The notes under the pieces: generated by a model
Databases searched by the model: none
Told to the model about the DNA's origin: nothing
What the model saw: the letters and a program-made list of their open reading frames with translations, nothing else
In this document: piece by piece, positions 53,663-62,921 of the stretch
How the letters are laid out: the number at the start of each line of letters is the position of its first letter
Numbering within the stretch: position 1 is the stretch's first letter
Program-made: the position numbers and the translations under genes
Assembly: GCF_013170825.1 (NCBI RefSeq)
Contig: NZ_CP033365.1
Coordinates: 6,088,001-6,152,000 of the forward strand
Length of the DNA: 64,000 nucleotides
Reading direction: 5' to 3'
DNA from: Mesorhizobium sp. NZP2298
GTDB lineage: Bacteria > Pseudomonadota > Alphaproteobacteria > Rhizobiales > Rhizobiaceae

Positions 53663-54082
53663 ATGCGGCGACGCGTCCAGCTCATCACTCTTGATTGCGC
53701 GATCGTGGTCGCCGAGGAAGGCAGCTTCCTTGGCGCTTCGCGGCGCATGGGAATGCACCATTCGGCTCTGAGCCGGCGAATGCGCGACCTTGAAGAGTCG
53801 CTTGAAACGGTGCTGTTCGAACGTCATGCAGGCGGCGTTCGACCGACGCCGGTGGGTGCGGGCCTTATCCGAAACCTTCGCCGCGTCCTGAACGACCTCG
53901 ACGGAACACTCGCAATGGTCAAGATGGCCAAGGGACGAGAAGCGGAACGCCTCTCTATCGGCTTCGACCCAACCCTGCCCGCAACAGAGTTCCTGGATGC
54001 CGTCACGGATGTCATTCGAAGCCGGCCGGATGTCGCCCTTCGCCTGGTGGAGACGAAACAAGCCGCGTCCCGCTTACCGTGA
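53663..54082 (+). CDS. LysR-type protein, truncated after the HTH and linker
   Basis: 139 residues. The HTH reads LDCAIVVAEEGSFLGASRRM and HHSALSRRMRDLEESLETVL, followed by RLSIGFDPTLPATEFLDAV, the first strand of the effector domain. A normal LysR has about 300 residues; this one stops at 54082 and overlaps the convergent DUF2274 gene by 9 bases. It could be a relic, or a short regulator that binds DNA without sensing a ligand. AAGGA precedes the ATG. A hairpin (53602-53627) separates it from the synthase gene. Confidence 0.7.
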   Translation: MRRRVQLITLDCAIVVAEEGSFLGASRRMGMHHSALSRRMRDLEESLETVLFERHAGGVRPTPVGAGLIRNLRRVLNDLDGTLAMVKMAKGREAERLSIGFDPTLPATEFLDAVTDVIRSRPDVALRLVETKQAASRLP

Positions 54083-54301
54083 CTTGGGATCGCGCTGTGT
54101 CCGATTGAAGGCACGATCCGTCGCCATGAACCGGGCCAGCATCGGCGCGATGAGTTTCGCCGGATCAAGGACCGCCTGTCCTGTCTCGCGACCGAGCACT
54201 TCGGCGTAGGCGACGAGATCACGATGGACGGCGGCAGGAAGTTCGGCCGTTAGCTTGACTGGCCGATCATCGGGAATTGCGGAGAGCTTCAGCTTCGTCA
54301 T
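54074..54301 (-). CDS. DUF2274 family protein, last gene of the trb operon
   Basis: 75 residues, MTKLKLSAIPDDRPVKLTAE then LPAAVHRDLVAYAEVLGRET, the typical DUF2274 sequence that ends many rhizobial trb operons. It resembles a small ribbon-helix-helix-like protein. Its ATG overlaps the trbI stop (ATGA). The function is unknown. Confidence 0.85.
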   Translation of the reverse strand: MTKLKLSAIPDDRPVKLTAELPAAVHRDLVAYAEVLGRETGQAVLDPAKLIAPMLARFMATDRAFNRTQRDPKSR

Positions 54302-55512
54302 GACGGGTCCCTTCCTGTTCCGTAGGGTGCCAGCACAAGGTCTCGGTTGACGACCACGCGAACCGGGTATCCAGGGCGTACTGTCAGGGTCGGCTGGACA
54401 TCGAGCTGGCGGCCCACGATCTGCTGGCCAACAGTGCTCGTTGAATCTTGAGCGCTTTCCCTGATAGCCTTTGCGATATCACTCTCGTTGTTGCTGGAAC
54501 CGATGCTGGAGCCGACCCCCAACAACGTCGAGAGCGCGGCGGCCTTGAACAGCTGACCCCAGTGATGGTCGACCTCGTCCTCCAGCCCGGAGAACCCTTG
54601 GGCGTCCGAGCCTTGCTGACGCTCGAGTACAATCGAATTTCCGTCGGGCAGGATGAGCCGATTCCAGACCAACAGCACGCGTGACTGGCCGAAAGCGACC
54701 TGACTGTCGTACTGGCCGATCAGCCTCGCGCCCTGCGGGATCAGGAGATAGGATCCTGTCGGACTGTCATAGACGTTCTCGGTAACCTGGGCGGTGATCT
54801 GGCCCGGCAAGTCGGATCGGATGCCGGTGATCAAGGCGGCCGGAATGACAGACCCGGCCTGCACAACATATGGTGAGGCTTTCCCGGCGAGGCGGTCGGG
54901 ACTCACGGTGCGGCGATCCGGATTCGCGTTGACGAAGGCGAGCTTGCGGTCCTGGCTGTCTGGAGTGGCGCCCGTGTCGAGCGGGCGCTGTTCTGCAGGG
55001 AGCGTCAGACCGGACATGGACCCCGCCATGGCTTCTCCTTCGACAGCACCCTGCCGACCTGAATTTGTCCGCGTGTTGGTATCAGTAAAGAGCTTTGCAA
55101 TGCGCGCGGCCTCGATCTCGGCGAGGCGGCGCTGTTCTTCCGGATCGACGCGGGGCGAGGTTATGCCGGGCGCAATGACCGGCCTGCCCTGCTCCTGTGC
55201 ACGCAGGATCGGCCGGCCGAGATCGCCTGGCAGCGCTGGCCCGAGTTTCGGAACGCCGGCATAGTCCTTAGGCAGTGTCTGCAACCCATCGGCGGTCGAG
55301 CGGTTTTCGATGGTGAAGAGCTCGGACGGTTGCTCGTTGCCGCGTCGCCTGGTGTCGAGCGCCCACACCAGCGCACCGAGGATCGCGATGCTGGCGACGC
55401 CTCCCAAACCGACCAGCGCCTTTCGCGAAAGGCGCGTCACCCTGGCAGGCTCGGGTCGCAGGCGCAGTTCAGCGCGAATGTCCCGGCTCGCGCCGCTGAC
55501 AGGGTCGCTCAT
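54298..55512 (-). CDS. trbI: conjugal transfer protein TrbI (VirB10-like)
   Basis: 404 residues. A short cytoplasmic N-terminus leads to one membrane helix (ALVGLGGVASIAILGALVWA, about 31-50), a Pro/Arg-rich periplasmic stretch, and the C-terminal VirB10-type domain (about 215-400) with VQAGSVIPAALITGIRSDLP, SYLLIPQGARLIGQYDS and VRVVVNRDLVL. TrbI links inner and outer membrane parts of the mating-pair channel. The start overlaps the trbG stop (ATGA). Confidence 0.96.
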   Translation of the reverse strand: MSDPVSGASRDIRAELRLRPEPARVTRLSRKALVGLGGVASIAILGALVWALDTRRRGNEQPSELFTIENRSTADGLQTLPKDYAGVPKLGPALPGDLGRPILRAQEQGRPVIAPGITSPRVDPEEQRRLAEIEAARIAKLFTDTNTRTNSGRQGAVEGEAMAGSMSGLTLPAEQRPLDTGATPDSQDRKLAFVNANPDRRTVSPDRLAGKASPYVVQAGSVIPAALITGIRSDLPGQITAQVTENVYDSPTGSYLLIPQGARLIGQYDSQVAFGQSRVLLVWNRLILPDGNSIVLERQQGSDAQGFSGLEDEVDHHWGQLFKAAALSTLLGVGSSIGSSNNESDIAKAIRESAQDSTSTVGQQIVGRQLDVQPTLTVRPGYPVRVVVNRDLVLAPYGTGRDPS

Positions 55513-56573
55513 CGGAACAATCCCGCGCTACGCTGCGGTCGAACCCCATCGGCGCGCACGATGCGGACGCGCTTCTCACTCGTCTTGTCGCCAAGCCTCA
55601 GCTCCGCCGCGGCGAACAGGCGATCGACGACATAATAATTCTGCCGCGCGCGATAGTTGACCAGCTCGGAGCCGCCTGACGGACCAACAACGAACAGCGG
55701 TGGCATCTCTCCCTGGCCAATGCCGGAGGGAAATTCGATATAGACCTTTGCGCCATCGTCGAAGGCACGCAGCGGCCTCCAGGGTGCCGCGTCGCCCTCG
55801 ATCCGATAACGGAAGTTGAGCTTCTGGATGTCGACGCCGGCTGCCACCGGTTGCGCGGCCGAGGCCTGAGCATTCTGGCGTCGCAGAGCAATCAGCTGGT
55901 CCTGCGGATATTGCCAGGACACCGACGCCATGTAGGTTTTTTCGGTGGAACGCAGCTCGAGATGATAGGTGCGACGGTCGCTGTTGATGACGAGGTTGGT
56001 CTGGAGATCCGGCCTCGTCGGCTTGACGAGGATGTGAACCTGGAGTCGGTCCCCCGCCCCACTCTGCGTGTCTCCAATGATCCAGCGAACGGTGTCGCCG
56101 GCAGCGACAGGTCCGGAACCGACGAGTTGTTCGCCCGGCTGCAGCGCAATGTCGGTGACCTGACCGGGCGCGGCATAGATTTGGTAGAGCGCGCCTTCGC
56201 TCCAGGGATAGAGCTGGATCGCGTTGATGAAGCCGTCGCGAACAGGCTGCATCCTTGCCGCCTCGTTAGCCTGGCTGATCCGTTGCTTGGGATCGGCCGG
56301 CTCGGTTTTCGCCTTGCCGACCTCGATCGGCTTCATCTGTCCGGGCAGCGGAAGCGGTTTCGGCACTTCCACCACTCTCACTGAAGTTGGCGGATCGGTC
56401 CTTTCCAACGCAGGCACCGCTGCGTCATAGTCGATCACTGGCGGAACGTATTTTTTCGAAGCGCAGCCGGCCAGCATCGTCGCCGACAGCAATGCCAGCC
56501 CAAGCATGCGCAGCCTTGCGATGTCAGCCACGGCCTGTCTCGTCGTTTTGCGCGTTCCTGCCGCAGACATCAT
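55509..56573 (-). CDS. trbG: conjugal transfer protein TrbG (VirB9-like)
   Basis: 354 residues from the ATG at 56573, which overlaps the trbF stop; the frame is open further but inside trbF. A lipoprotein signal LGLALLSATMLAGCASKKY carries a lipobox, unlike many VirB9 proteins that have a plain signal peptide. The VirB9/CagX domain includes YPWSEGALYQIYAAPGQVTD, LVINSDRRTYHLELRS and YFVVDRLF-like YYVVDRLFAAAELRLG. It is part of the outer-membrane core complex with TrbI. Confidence 0.95.
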   Translation of the reverse strand: MMSAAGTRKTTRQAVADIARLRMLGLALLSATMLAGCASKKYVPPVIDYDAAVPALERTDPPTSVRVVEVPKPLPLPGQMKPIEVGKAKTEPADPKQRISQANEAARMQPVRDGFINAIQLYPWSEGALYQIYAAPGQVTDIALQPGEQLVGSGPVAAGDTVRWIIGDTQSGAGDRLQVHILVKPTRPDLQTNLVINSDRRTYHLELRSTEKTYMASVSWQYPQDQLIALRRQNAQASAAQPVAAGVDIQKLNFRYRIEGDAAPWRPLRAFDDGAKVYIEFPSGIGQGEMPPLFVVGPSGGSELVNYRARQNYYVVDRLFAAAELRLGDKTSEKRVRIVRADGVRPQRSAGLFR

Positions 56574-57256
56574 GAAAGCTCCTTCGACCAGTTGATGGCA
56601 TTGACGTAGACCCCGAGTGGATTGGCCTTCAGCCGGTCGGCGTCGCGGGGTTGTTGAATGACGATGGTGAGAATGGCGGCCCAGCGCTCGGTGCCGGTCA
56701 GGCCGCCGTTCTCGTAGCGCCGCTCCATCCACGCGACGCGGAATGAGTCCGGCGAAGCGCGGATGACGCTGGAAACCTCTATCGCGATCTGGACTTTGCC
56801 GACCTTGGCAAACGGATCATTCAGGCGAGCGTAGTCGTTCAGGGCGACGGCGCCGCGATCGGTCGTGTAGTCGTAGGCGCGCAACCAGTTCTGGCGGACG
56901 ATGACCGGGTCGTCAGGGATGCTTCTCACCTGCTCGATGAAGCGGGCGAGATGCCACGCGATCTGCGGATCTGTCGGTCGATAATCGGCCACCGCGGAGG
57001 CGACCACCTGCGCTTCACCGAACTTGTCAACCTGAACCACCCAGGGCACCACGGTGCCTCGCGCCGACTGCCAGACCAGGGCGGATGCGAAACCGCCTGC
57101 CAACAGGAGGGTTCCAAAGGCCATCAGCCGCCAGTTTTTTGCTTGGACGCGTGCCGAGCCGATGCGCTCGTCCCAGACCTGTGCAGCACGCTGATAGGGC
57201 GTCTCTGGCTGCGGTGTCTTGCCATACCGGATGGAAGGACGTCTGAAGAGTTTCAT
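56570..57256 (-). CDS. trbF: conjugal transfer protein TrbF (VirB8-like)
   Basis: 228 residues. A basic N-terminus with TPYQRAAQVWDERIG-type segment (PYQRAAQVWDERIGSARVQ) precedes one membrane helix (LMAFGTLLLAGGFASALVW, about 44-62). The rest is a VirB8 periplasmic domain with QIAWHLARFIEQVRSIPDDP and NPLGVYVNAINWSKEL at the end. The start overlaps the trbL stop (ATGA). Confidence 0.96.
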   Translation of the reverse strand: MKLFRRPSIRYGKTPQPETPYQRAAQVWDERIGSARVQAKNWRLMAFGTLLLAGGFASALVWQSARGTVVPWVVQVDKFGEAQVVASAVADYRPTDPQIAWHLARFIEQVRSIPDDPVIVRQNWLRAYDYTTDRGAVALNDYARLNDPFAKVGKVQIAIEVSSVIRASPDSFRVAWMERRYENGGLTGTERWAAILTIVIQQPRDADRLKANPLGVYVNAINWSKELS

Positions 57257-58623
57257 CGGCGGTCATCCTGATTGAGGGAAACATTCATCGAGCCGCCGCC
57301 ATGATCGCCGGAGCGGACGGAATGCACGGCCGTGCTGGCGCCGTGACTCATGGCCTGGCCGCGCTTCATGCGAGCGGCCCATGCCGGCGGCGATCCGGCA
57401 CCGGGTTCGATGCTCGACGCAAGTCCTGAAGCTGTTGCTCCTGACGGCTGCGCTCCTCCAGTGGCGATCCATGCGGCCGAACGACCAGCCTGCTGACTGG
57501 AAGACAGCGCCGATCCTGCGCGCATCGTCGCCTGCTTCACTGGCTGAAGAGCGGCGCCGGCACCGGCCTTGGCAACCCCCGCCACGCCGGCGGCGAATGC
57601 GCCCATGCCGCTCTGCCCGGATGTAGCTGCGGCAAGTCCCCACGCGGTCGAGGTGCTACCGGCAAGATGCGCGCCGCCACGGGCAGCTGCTGCCGACATG
57701 CGCCCTCCGGCGCCAATGGCACTCGCAGTACCGCCCAAAGCGGCGCGAGCCCCCATGGCCCCGGCCGCACCAAGGCCGACGGCGGCGAGGCTGGTGCCGA
57801 CCGCAGCGCCCGCGCCCAGTTGCGGCGCTCCGGAAACAAGGCCCGTTGCGATGCCGGGACCGAAGATAGACAACCCCATAAGCGAGAGGGCGCCCAGCAC
57901 GAGCGACAGGGCATCCGTGATCGTCGGCTGCTCCGTGCCGAACCCTTGAGTGAACTCGCCGAAGAGACCGGAGCCGATGCCGACGATCACAGCCAGCACC
58001 AGGATTTTGACGCCGGAAGCGACGATGTTGCCGAGAACTTTTTCGGCGAGGAAAGCGGTCCGGTTCAACAACGCGAAGGGGATCAGCACGAATCCGGCAA
58101 GCGTCGTGAGCTTGAACTCGATGAGCGTGACAAAGATCTGGACAGCAAGGATGAAGAACGCGATCAGCACGATCGCCCAGGCGATCATCAGCACCGCGAT
58201 CTGGACAAAATTCTCAAAGAACGACACATAGCCCATCAGCTGGCTGGCGGCCTCGAGGATCGGATTGCCAGCGTCGATGCCGACCTGTGCGACGCGGCCG
58301 GGCTGCAGGAGCGCGGAACCGGAAAGGGCCGATCCTCCCGCCTTCAGGCCGAGCCCGGAAAAGCTTTCGAAAACGATGCCGGCTAGGTGATTGAAGTTGC
58401 CGATGATGAAGGCGAAGAAACCGATATACAGCGTCTTCTTCACCAACCTGTGCAACACATCCTCGTCCGCGCCCCAGGCCCAGAACAGGCCGGCGATTGT
58501 GATGTCGATGACGATCAAGGTGGACGTCAGAAAGGCCACTTCGCCGCCGAGCAGGCCAAAGCCGGAATCGATGTAGCGGGTGAAGGTATCCAGAAAGCGA
58601 TCGATGACGCCAGTGTCGTTCAT
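57253..58623 (-). CDS. trbL: conjugal transfer protein TrbL (VirB6-like)
   Basis: 456 residues. The first about 260 residues hold six or so membrane helices (for example FLTSTLIVIDITIAGLFWAW and VLIAFFILAVQIFVTLIEF). The C-terminal 190 residues are rich in Ala, Gly and Ser with no helix pattern (GAAGAMGARAALGGTASAIG), as usual in TrbL. It is the polytopic inner-membrane part of the channel. The start overlaps the trbK stop. Confidence 0.95.
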   Translation of the reverse strand: MNDTGVIDRFLDTFTRYIDSGFGLLGGEVAFLTSTLIVIDITIAGLFWAWGADEDVLHRLVKKTLYIGFFAFIIGNFNHLAGIVFESFSGLGLKAGGSALSGSALLQPGRVAQVGIDAGNPILEAASQLMGYVSFFENFVQIAVLMIAWAIVLIAFFILAVQIFVTLIEFKLTTLAGFVLIPFALLNRTAFLAEKVLGNIVASGVKILVLAVIVGIGSGLFGEFTQGFGTEQPTITDALSLVLGALSLMGLSIFGPGIATGLVSGAPQLGAGAAVGTSLAAVGLGAAGAMGARAALGGTASAIGAGGRMSAAAARGGAHLAGSTSTAWGLAAATSGQSGMGAFAAGVAGVAKAGAGAALQPVKQATMRAGSALSSSQQAGRSAAWIATGGAQPSGATASGLASSIEPGAGSPPAWAARMKRGQAMSHGASTAVHSVRSGDHGGGSMNVSLNQDDRR

Positions 58624-58970
58624 GGCGACACCGTCTTCGTGCCCGGAGCGTTCGACGGCTGAAGGGGCAGAAGCCGGCTCTGATCCTTTTCAATTGACGG
58701 AGGCGCATGAGGGGCAGCCGACCGTGGTGGGTTGAGGAACCGCTTGCGGCTTTCCGCCCAGATTCTCCTGCAGGCCTCGTCGGCGATGGCGGCCATGCCG
58801 AGATCCCGGCATCGTGCGAGCTCGACCTTTGCTGGCTCGCCGCCCGGATGCGTGGAGCGCGGGGAGGACGCGTCCTGCGAGCCGTCGCCGCGCAACACCA
58901 TGAAGGCGGCGGTCATGGCGGCGCCAAGGGCGAGGACGGCTGTCATCCGGGCGGCGATCTTGAGATTCAT
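58620..58970 (-). CDS. trbK: putative entry exclusion protein TrbK (TrbK-alt)
   Basis: 116 residues. A hydrophobic N-terminus (MTAVLALGAAMTAAFMVL, about 9-26) is followed by LARCRDLGMAAIADEACRRI and WAESRKRFL, the motif of the alternative TrbK family. There is no lipobox. By position it should block entry of a second copy of the element, but this is established only for other TrbK types. It lies 11 bases after trbJ. Confidence 0.85.
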   Translation of the reverse strand: MNLKIAARMTAVLALGAAMTAAFMVLRGDGSQDASSPRSTHPGGEPAKVELARCRDLGMAAIADEACRRIWAESRKRFLNPPRSAAPHAPPSIEKDQSRLLPLQPSNAPGTKTVSP

Positions 58971-58981
58971 GGCTGGAAGCT

Positions 58982-59731
58982 TCAGTCGTGGAACATGCGC
59001 ACTGATGACGGGCTGTAGCCGCTGCCGGCCATGAAGCGACTGAACTGTTCTTGTGCCTGCTCCTGCGCCGCCGCCTGCCTGGCTTGCTCAAGCGCGGCGG
59101 CCCTTCCTTGCGCAGCCAACATCGCAGTGAGATCGGCCACCTGCTTTGCCTGCACGGCAAGCAGTTGGTTGCCCGCCTGCGTGGCCTGGAGCACGCCAAC
59201 GGCCGACTGGCTGGTGTCGACCAGTGCGCTTGTCTGTTGCTGCGTTCCTTCGATGTTGTCGACGGCGACGGCCCCAGCCTTCAATGAATGCTCGAAGGCG
59301 GAAACCGAGGTCTGCCAGCGGTCATGCGCGCCGTCGACAAGCTGCTGGCTGGACAGGTCCGAGCCAAAATTCTGGTAGCTGGAGGCGAACTGGCTCTCAA
59401 TGTTCTGGACGCTGTAGGCGAGCTTGTCGGCCTCACCGAGCAGGCTCTTCATTTCGGCAAAGTTGCCTTCAATCTGACCCAGCAACGACGTCGGCAGTGA
59501 GGCGAGATTCTTCGCCTGATTGATCAGCATCTGTGCCTCGTTCTGGAGCGATGTGATCTGGTTCTGGATCTGCTCCAACGCGCGAGCAGCCTGCAGAAGG
59601 TTCTGGCTATAATTGGTCGGATCATAAACGATGAGTGCCGAGGCTGGCGCCGACGACAGCGCGATGGCGAGGGCGACAAAACTGGCGGTCGCCATATGAC
59701 GAAGGCGAAGACGTCTGCGAACGGAATTCAT
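58982..59731 (-). CDS. trbJ: conjugal transfer protein TrbJ (VirB5-like)
   Basis: 249 residues. The signal peptide ATASFVALAIALSSAPASA (about 14-32) is followed by IVYDPTNYSQNLLQAARALE and long helical, Gln-rich segments (IQNQITSLQNEAQMLINQA) as in TrbJ. It is periplasmic, probably a pilus-tip or adhesion component. The start overlaps the trbE stop (ATGA). Confidence 0.95.
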   Translation of the reverse strand: MNSVRRRLRLRHMATASFVALAIALSSAPASALIVYDPTNYSQNLLQAARALEQIQNQITSLQNEAQMLINQAKNLASLPTSLLGQIEGNFAEMKSLLGEADKLAYSVQNIESQFASSYQNFGSDLSSQQLVDGAHDRWQTSVSAFEHSLKAGAVAVDNIEGTQQQTSALVDTSQSAVGVLQATQAGNQLLAVQAKQVADLTAMLAAQGRAAALEQARQAAAQEQAQEQFSRFMAGSGYSPSSVRMFHD

Positions 59732-62277
59732 GACAAAACCTCCTTTGCGGATTGGTCGATGACGGCGCTGAGATCGGGAATGAGTTCAGCCGCCCACGGG
59801 AGGCCTCGTTCGGAAAGCCAGCCCGCAAGGAAGTGCTCGCGACCTGCCTCGATGATCACCCTGTCGATCGCTGCCTGATCGGACTTGGACGATGCGGCGA
59901 CCAATGCCAGCGCAATCGGGCCCAGCCCCAGCTCAAACAGCCGATTGCCGCGGCGTGATTGACAGTAGTAGTCGCGCTTCGGGGTAGCGCGGGCGACGAT
60001 CTCGATCTGGCGATCGTTAAGCCCAAACCGGCGATAGATGGCAGTGATCTGTGGCTCGATGGCGCGCTCGTTTGGCAGGAAGAGCCGCGTCGGGCAGCTT
60101 TCGACGATCGCCGGCGCGATCCTGCTGCCGTCGATGTCGGAGAGCGATTGCGTTGCGAAGACTACGGAAGCGTTCTTCTTCCTCAGCGTCTTCAGCCATT
60201 CGCGGAGTTGGTCGGCAAAGCCACCATCGTCGAGCGCCAGCCAGCCTTCATCGATGATCAGGAGCGTAGGACGACCGTCCATCCTCTGCTCAATCCGGTG
60301 GAAGAGATAGGCGAGCACCGCGGGTGCCGCTCCCGTTCCGATCAAACCTTCGGTCTCGAATGCCTGCACGGATGCGTCCCCGAGACGCTCGTGCTCCGCA
60401 TCGAGCAGCCGGCCGTATGGACCGCCGACGCAATAGGGACGCAGCGCCTGCTTCAACGGTGAGGATTGCAGCAGCACGGTGAGGCCGGTCAGTGTCCGCT
60501 CCTGAACGGGTGCACTGGCCAGGGACGTCAGCGCCGACCAGAGATACTCCCTGACCTCCGGCGTGATCGGCACGCCTTCGCGCAGAAGAATGTCAACGAG
60601 CCAGTCCGCCGCCCATGCACGCTCCGGAATATGGTGGATGCGGCCAAGCGGTTGCAGCGAAACGGCGTCGATGTCGTTCGACAGGTCTGTGAGCGTCAGC
60701 AGAGCAAGCGGATCGTCCGCTCCCTCCCCGTTCGCCGCACTGCTGCCGAGATTGTGCCAGTCGCCGTGCATGGCGAGCATGGCCGCACGGATCGACCCAC
60801 CGAAGTCGAAGGCAAAGATCTGGTTGTTCTCGTAGCGGCGGAACTGCATTGCCATCAAGCCGAGCAGCACGGACTTGCCGGCGCCGGTCGGGCCAACGAC
60901 AAGGGTATGGCCGACATCGCCGACATGCAGGCTGAACCGGAACGGTGTCGCGCCGTCCGTCCTGGCGAAGAAGAGGGGCGGAGCGCGAAAATGCTCGTCC
61001 TCCGGTGGCCCGGCCCAGACCGCCGACAGTGGAATCATGTGAGCGAGGTTCAGCGTCGATAGTGGTGGCTGGCGGACATTTGCGTAGGCGTGTCCAGGAA
61101 TGCTGCCGAGCCATGCTTCCACTGCGTTGACGCCCTCGCCAATACACGAGAAATCCCGTCCCTGGATGACCTTCTCGAGCAGCCGCAGCTTCTCGTCTGC
61201 GATCGATGGATCGGCATCCCACACCGTTACTGTAGCGGTGACATAAGCCTGTCCGATCTGGTCGGAGCCGAGATCCTGCAGGGCCGCGTCCGCGTCGGCG
61301 GCCTTGTTGGCCGCGTCGGTGTCGACGAGGACAGACGCCTCATTGGTCATCACCTCCTTGAGGATGGCGGCGACGGACTTCCGTTTTGCGAACCATTGGC
61401 GGCGGATTCTCGTCAGCAACCTGGTCGCATCCGTCTTGTCGAGCAGGATTGCCCGGGTCGACCAGCGGTAGGGAAAGGCAAGCGCATTGAGATCATCGAG
61501 AATTCCCGGAAAGGTTACGGTTGGGAAACCGATGATGGTGAGCGTGCGAAGATGGACGTCGCCAAGGCGTGGCTCCAGTCCACCGGTAAGGGGCTGATCG
61601 ACAAGAAGTGCGTCGAGATGCATCGGCGTCTCGGGGACACGGACACGATGCCGCCTGGTTGAGACCGTCGAATGCAGGTAGGTCAGTGTCTCGACATCAT
61701 CGAGCCAGGCGGCTTCAGGAACGAAGCCTTCGATCAGATCCAGCACCCGGTCGGTGCGGTCGATGAAACCCTTCAGCAATCCCCAGGGATCGACGCCGTT
61801 CCTTTCCCGCCCCTCGTAAAGCCAGTTCTCCATCCGCGAGACGTCCTCGGCCGGTGGCAACCAGACGAAGGTCAGAAAATAGCTGCTTTCGAACAGCTCT
61901 CCGTTCGGCCGGCGATCGCTCCACCGCAACGCTCCAGGACCGTCCCCATTTTCGAACTGTTCACGCCGCTCAATGTCGAAAAGAGCCGATGCGGCATCGG
62001 GGAACCGACTGTCGGGGTAGTCGGTGGCGGGATTGCGTTGCGCCTCCACGAAGAGAGCCCAGCCTGAGCCGAGACGACGGAGCGCACTGTTCAGCCGTGC
62101 CGTCGTGCCGACCAGTTCTGACGGCGTCGCGGAGGCCAGATCGGGGCCGCGAAAACGGGCGGTTCTCTGGAACGAGCCATCCTTGTTGAGCACAACGCCC
62201 GGCGCCACCAAGCCCGCCCACGGCAGATAGTCGGCAAGGCCCGAATTCTTCTTGCGGTATTCGGCAAGGTTCATCAT
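59728..62277 (-). CDS. trbE: conjugal transfer ATPase TrbE (VirB4-like)
   Basis: 849 residues, full length. The N-terminal half is the VirB4 accessory domain; the ATPase half has Walker A VVGPTGAGKSVLLGLM (about 458-473), FAFDFGGSIRAAML, and Walker B TLLIIDEGWLALDD with VVFATQSLSDID after it. It powers assembly of the transfer channel. Two ATGs open the gene; the first is used. Confidence 0.97.
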   Translation of the reverse strand: MMNLAEYRKKNSGLADYLPWAGLVAPGVVLNKDGSFQRTARFRGPDLASATPSELVGTTARLNSALRRLGSGWALFVEAQRNPATDYPDSRFPDAASALFDIERREQFENGDGPGALRWSDRRPNGELFESSYFLTFVWLPPAEDVSRMENWLYEGRERNGVDPWGLLKGFIDRTDRVLDLIEGFVPEAAWLDDVETLTYLHSTVSTRRHRVRVPETPMHLDALLVDQPLTGGLEPRLGDVHLRTLTIIGFPTVTFPGILDDLNALAFPYRWSTRAILLDKTDATRLLTRIRRQWFAKRKSVAAILKEVMTNEASVLVDTDAANKAADADAALQDLGSDQIGQAYVTATVTVWDADPSIADEKLRLLEKVIQGRDFSCIGEGVNAVEAWLGSIPGHAYANVRQPPLSTLNLAHMIPLSAVWAGPPEDEHFRAPPLFFARTDGATPFRFSLHVGDVGHTLVVGPTGAGKSVLLGLMAMQFRRYENNQIFAFDFGGSIRAAMLAMHGDWHNLGSSAANGEGADDPLALLTLTDLSNDIDAVSLQPLGRIHHIPERAWAADWLVDILLREGVPITPEVREYLWSALTSLASAPVQERTLTGLTVLLQSSPLKQALRPYCVGGPYGRLLDAEHERLGDASVQAFETEGLIGTGAAPAVLAYLFHRIEQRMDGRPTLLIIDEGWLALDDGGFADQLREWLKTLRKKNASVVFATQSLSDIDGSRIAPAIVESCPTRLFLPNERAIEPQITAIYRRFGLNDRQIEIVARATPKRDYYCQSRRGNRLFELGLGPIALALVAASSKSDQAAIDRVIIEAGREHFLAGWLSERGLPWAAELIPDLSAVIDQSAKEVLS

Positions 62278-62289
62278 GTCGAAGACCTC

Positions 62290-62571
62290 TCAGCAGCCGA
62301 AATGCGCGGGATACCGCAGGTGCCGACGAACGACGTCGACGAACTGCGCATCGCGTTTGGTGGCCCAGACGGCCGCGAAATGGCTGATCCCCCAGATGAC
62401 GAGACCAGCGATCCAGAGGCGCAGTCCCAGCCCGACCGCGCCTGCCAGCGTGCCGTTGGCGATGGCGACCGCGCGCGGCGCTCCGCCGAGCAGGATCGGT
62501 TCGGTCAGGGCGCGATGCACCGGCGCGAAAAACCCCTGGACGTCTTCGTCTTCCAGCAGGGACCCGGCCAT
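62290..62571 (-). CDS. trbD: conjugal transfer protein TrbD (VirB3-like)
   Basis: 93 residues. FFAPVHRALTEPILLGGAPR is the usual opening of TrbD, then two hydrophobic segments (AVAIANGTLAGAVGLGLRLW and IAGLVIWGISHFAAVWA). It is an inner-membrane component that works with TrbE. The ATG shares a base with the trbC stop (TGATG). Confidence 0.94.
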   Translation of the reverse strand: MAGSLLEDEDVQGFFAPVHRALTEPILLGGAPRAVAIANGTLAGAVGLGLRLWIAGLVIWGISHFAAVWATKRDAQFVDVVRRHLRYPAHFGC

Positions 62572-62921
62572 CAGACGAGCGCTCCGCCGCCGAATGAGAA
62601 AAACGACAGGAAGAACGAACTCGCTGCGAACGCGATGGACAGACCGAAGACGATCTGGATCAGCCGGCGGAAGCCGCCCGAAGTGTCACCAAAGGCAAGC
62701 GAGAGCCCGGTGACGATGATGATGATCACCGCCACGATCTTGGCGACCGGGCCCTCTACGGATTCAAGGATTTGCTGGAGCGGCTGCTCCCACGGCATCG
62801 ACGAGCCGGCCGCGCGAGCCGGCACGACTGTTAGGATCGCGACCGCGCCTGCGGCGCAAGTCAGGGTCAGCAATGGGCATAGCTGACGAAACGATGACGA
62901 AGTGGAACGCAGGACATTCAT
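62571..62921 (-). CDS. trbC: conjugal transfer pilin TrbC (VirB2-like)
   Basis: 116 residues. The signal sequence (LLTLTCAAGAVAILTVVPA to about residue 38) is followed by MPWEQPLQQILESVEGPVAK and two hydrophobic helices (IVAVIIIIVTGLSLAFG and IVFGLSIAFAASSFFLSFF), the pilin pattern. I use the ATG at 62921, which overlaps the trbB stop and has GGAGG 5-6 bases upstream, over the ATG at 62933. Confidence 0.94.
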   Translation of the reverse strand: MNVLRSTSSSFRQLCPLLTLTCAAGAVAILTVVPARAAGSSMPWEQPLQQILESVEGPVAKIVAVIIIIVTGLSLAFGDTSGGFRRLIQIVFGLSIAFAASSFFLSFFSFGGGALV

